Shown here in pieces: positions 61,801 through 64,000 of a DNA stretch of 64,000 bases. Below the pieces are notes generated by a model, which saw nothing but the letters and a program-made list of their open reading frames with translations, made no database searches and was not told the origin of the DNA. Positions within the stretch are counted from its first letter, which is position 1, and each line of letters opens with the position of its first letter. Source of the stretch: Sphagnum compactum (lineage: Eukaryota > Bryophyta > Sphagnopsida > Sphagnales); assembly GCA_965153455.1 (NCBI GenBank), contig OZ234503.1, forward strand, positions 10,731,118 through 10,795,117. The letters run 5' to 3'. The translations under genes and the position numbers were made by a program.

Positions 61801-62600
61801 TGTTCTTTTGTTACATTCAAAAAAGTTTTTGCAACACTTCAATTTGAAGACAAAAGCTTTTAAAAATTTATATGTTGTGGCAAAATCCAAAATTTGACAA
61901 CTTTTTTGACAACATGTTTTGAAAAATTATATGTCTGTACCCAAAATGCTGCAACATTAATGTTAAGGAAATTACATGAATCATCTATGAAACCAATTGT
62001 CGCCAATTGCTTCACCTTTAAAGTTAGATAACTTTGAAAAGAAAGCAAATGGTTAGGTAATAAATTTCTTCCTAGTATTATTCTTAAATAAATTTTCTTT
62101 CAAACTATTCTTTGAATCACAGATCATTTATATTTTGAATGGATCAAATTTGTGAATAAAATCAAACTTATGAAATATATTATTTAATGTAAAGCTAGTA
62201 ATTAAAAAACAAAAGAACATCATAAACAAATCACAACGATTTTTCTATTACATCTATTGGCAAACTAAAAATTAATTTCAAATTGGTCTTCAAATCAACC
62301 ACATGAAAATTAATAGTCATCAAATAGTTCTACAAATGGGTAAGCATGTGTAGACAATGTTTTGACATTGGGGATTTCAAGTAGTTATTAAAGGAAATGT
62401 TGTGAACCTTAAATGGTCTTTATGCATTACTCATGCTTAACAAGTTCAAAATTAATAAATATTTGATTATAAAAGTTGTTATCAATAAAACTTAAACCTC
62501 AAAACTCAAAAAAGAAAACCCAATTTTGGTGGGGACACCAATGTAACTTTAAACCCTAAACCTTTAAATGTCAAAGCACATTTTTTTTTCAAAAGAAATT
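58890..62600. other. AT-rich intergenic DNA, no gene seen
   Basis: No frame above about 68 codons carries a recognisable sequence. A short tandem motif (GTGACGTGTAGTGTC / GTGACGTACGGTGTC) lies at about 60339-60369. Nothing else could be supported. Confidence 0.6.
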
Positions 62601-62610
62601 ATTGTTGAAT

Positions 62611-64000
62611 TTATTTAACAAAACGTACATGGTCTCTCCAATTAGCCCCATATAGGCCAATATAGTGACGAGCAGCACCTACACGATCGTCATAAATGCC
62701 CTTCTTGGGCAAATATCCACGACCATTGTGCCTCATCAACATCAAGCCTGGGATAGTACGGTCTCTAACTGTACTAAACAAAAACCACTGTGCATGCTCT
62801 AAAAAATCCTGAATCACTGGTCGATCCTGAGGTGAATCTAACTCGTAGCCATCGTATCCAAACTTTGATTGGTCCCTTCTCCGCCATTTGTCATGTCGAA
62901 GCTTCAGCTGCAACTTCAGACCAATCTCGTGCCTCCTGCAGTTGACGCCCCATGAATTTGCCACTCCACCCAATAGTTTGACGAGCAAAAGTGTAAGCAC
63001 TCTGTATTCGAATAAATGGTGCATAATCATTTCTTCCGTGAACTTCTGCTGCAAATTTTGAGATGTGGAAGCGACAACAATATAAAAACCTATCCAATGC
63101 ACATGATATAGTAGCAAAAGGCCCACCCAATGCACTCTCTAGGCCTCCAATTCGGAATAAATCCAACTCGCTACAGAGTCGACGTCCATCAATCACCATC
63201 TCTGTATGGACAGTAACCTCAACCCTGATGCCTGAAATGCGACTACTCAATACATCTTTTGTCATTGCTCCCCAACGCTCCATCAAATCCTGTAACTGGC
63301 TCAGCCTAGTACGCATCATACGCATAGTAGCTGGCATGTCATCTAACATCTGCCTCTGTATCACGGAAAGAATCTCATGGCATAGGACATGGTAAACCTT
63401 GACCTTAACTATATGTGGGTCAATGATTGGTCTAAAATCCAAAGACCCATAGCCTTCCACATTGCACATCTCGTGCACAGTGCCCTCCCTAAACCTCCGC
63501 GCCTCGCATTGCACTTCACTAAACTTGTAAAGTTGCAATCCACCTATGGGAAACTGGACCCCATAATCAAACATATTCTTCTGTGTTGAAACAGAAGAAC
63601 CCATCTCTGCACGATATCGTTGTATGAAACGATCAATCGTGGGCTCTGCATCTGGAATCTCCCACTTCATCCCAAAAAATGAAACCCGATATACTCTTGC
63701 ACCTAAAGAGTGCAAAACATCTAACATGGTCGAAATAGGAACATTAGCTTGATTTCGTGATAGTGTTAAATTATCAGGACTACAAGTCAATGTCATACCA
63801 AAAGCCTAGCGCAATGTATTCACCAAATCATCCTTGAATGCAGCCCTCTCATGTTCATCACTCCCAGCATACACCTTCACCACTATGGGGTCAGAGATCA
63901 CATGAAGCCAATCATGAAACTCTAGAAGATCCTTCACTGACACCTTCCGATTGGCGGGGCGAGCCATAATCCCAAATAATGCCGGTAAATCCTTAGTAAG
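62611..64000 (-). pseudogene. Decayed long intronless ORF, unknown family, cut by window edge
   Basis: Reading leftward from 64000, the minus strand is open for about 64 codons (MARPANRKVSVKDLLEFHDW near its start), then meets a TAG at about 63808-63806. The same frame continues for over 300 codons (MFDYGVQFPIGGLQLYKFSE, FRIGGLESALGGPFATISC) to about 62890. Near 62925 the meaningful frame shifts by one base and continues to a stop at 62611 (DKWRRRDQSKFGYDGYEL, HNGRGYLPKKGIYDDRVGAA, HYIGLYGANWRDHVRFVK). Together about 460 codons without introns have normal protein composition in very AT-rich DNA. I do not recognise the family. The intronless layout, decay and AT-rich setting suggest a mobile-element or captured ORF, but a degraded host gene is possible. 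The 5' part lies outside the window. Confidence 0.65.

Overview
This window looks like nuclear DNA of a land plant. It has GT-AG introns of about 0.1-0.7 kb, plant-type versions of COG1, VPS52, an AMT2-class ammonium transporter and coilin, a telo-box cluster (AAACCCTAA) upstream of coilin, and AT-rich intergenic DNA full of microsatellites. The compact introns and homogeneous gene style would suit a seed-free plant such as a moss, liverwort or lycophyte, but I cannot fix the lineage from sequence alone.

Layout. 1-4.9 kb is AT-rich intergenic DNA ending in a repeat cluster. 5.4-10.4 kb holds COG1 (+, six coding exons). 13.0-15.0 kb holds local duplications and a decayed membrane-protein gene broken by an inverted self-copy. 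15-22 kb is gene-free. 22.8-30.0 kb holds VPS52 (+, 20 coding exons, all phases consistent), preceded by a minisatellite and GA/GT repeats. 31-33.3 kb is a repeat-rich interval with GC-rich, exon-like DNA of unknown nature. 34.1-36.1 kb holds the ammonium transporter (+, three exons). 36-52 kb has no confident gene but contains a repeat family, an approximately 1-kb inverted duplication, a large imperfect palindrome, a ten-copy 55-bp array and a diverged pair of approximately 310-bp repeats. 52.7-58.7 kb holds coilin (-, at least 14 exons, middle part unresolved). 62.6-64.0 kb is the 3' part of an intronless, unrecognised ORF with a nonsense codon and a frameshift; it continues past the window edge.

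The intact genes do not form a pathway or cluster. COG1 and VPS52 are subunits of two different tethering complexes of the CATCHR class (COG and GARP/EARP) acting at the Golgi and endosome. AMT2-class proteins move ammonium across the plasma membrane. Coilin scaffolds Cajal bodies in the nucleus. The least explained material is the decayed unknown ORF at the right edge, the self-inverted gene at 14.5 kb, and the shared repeat unit that joins 3.9, 32.7, 39.5 and 47 kb.

All calls come from reading the sequence and from remembered family features. No database search was run. Exon borders were chosen by reading-frame continuity, GT/AG sites and similarity to family members.
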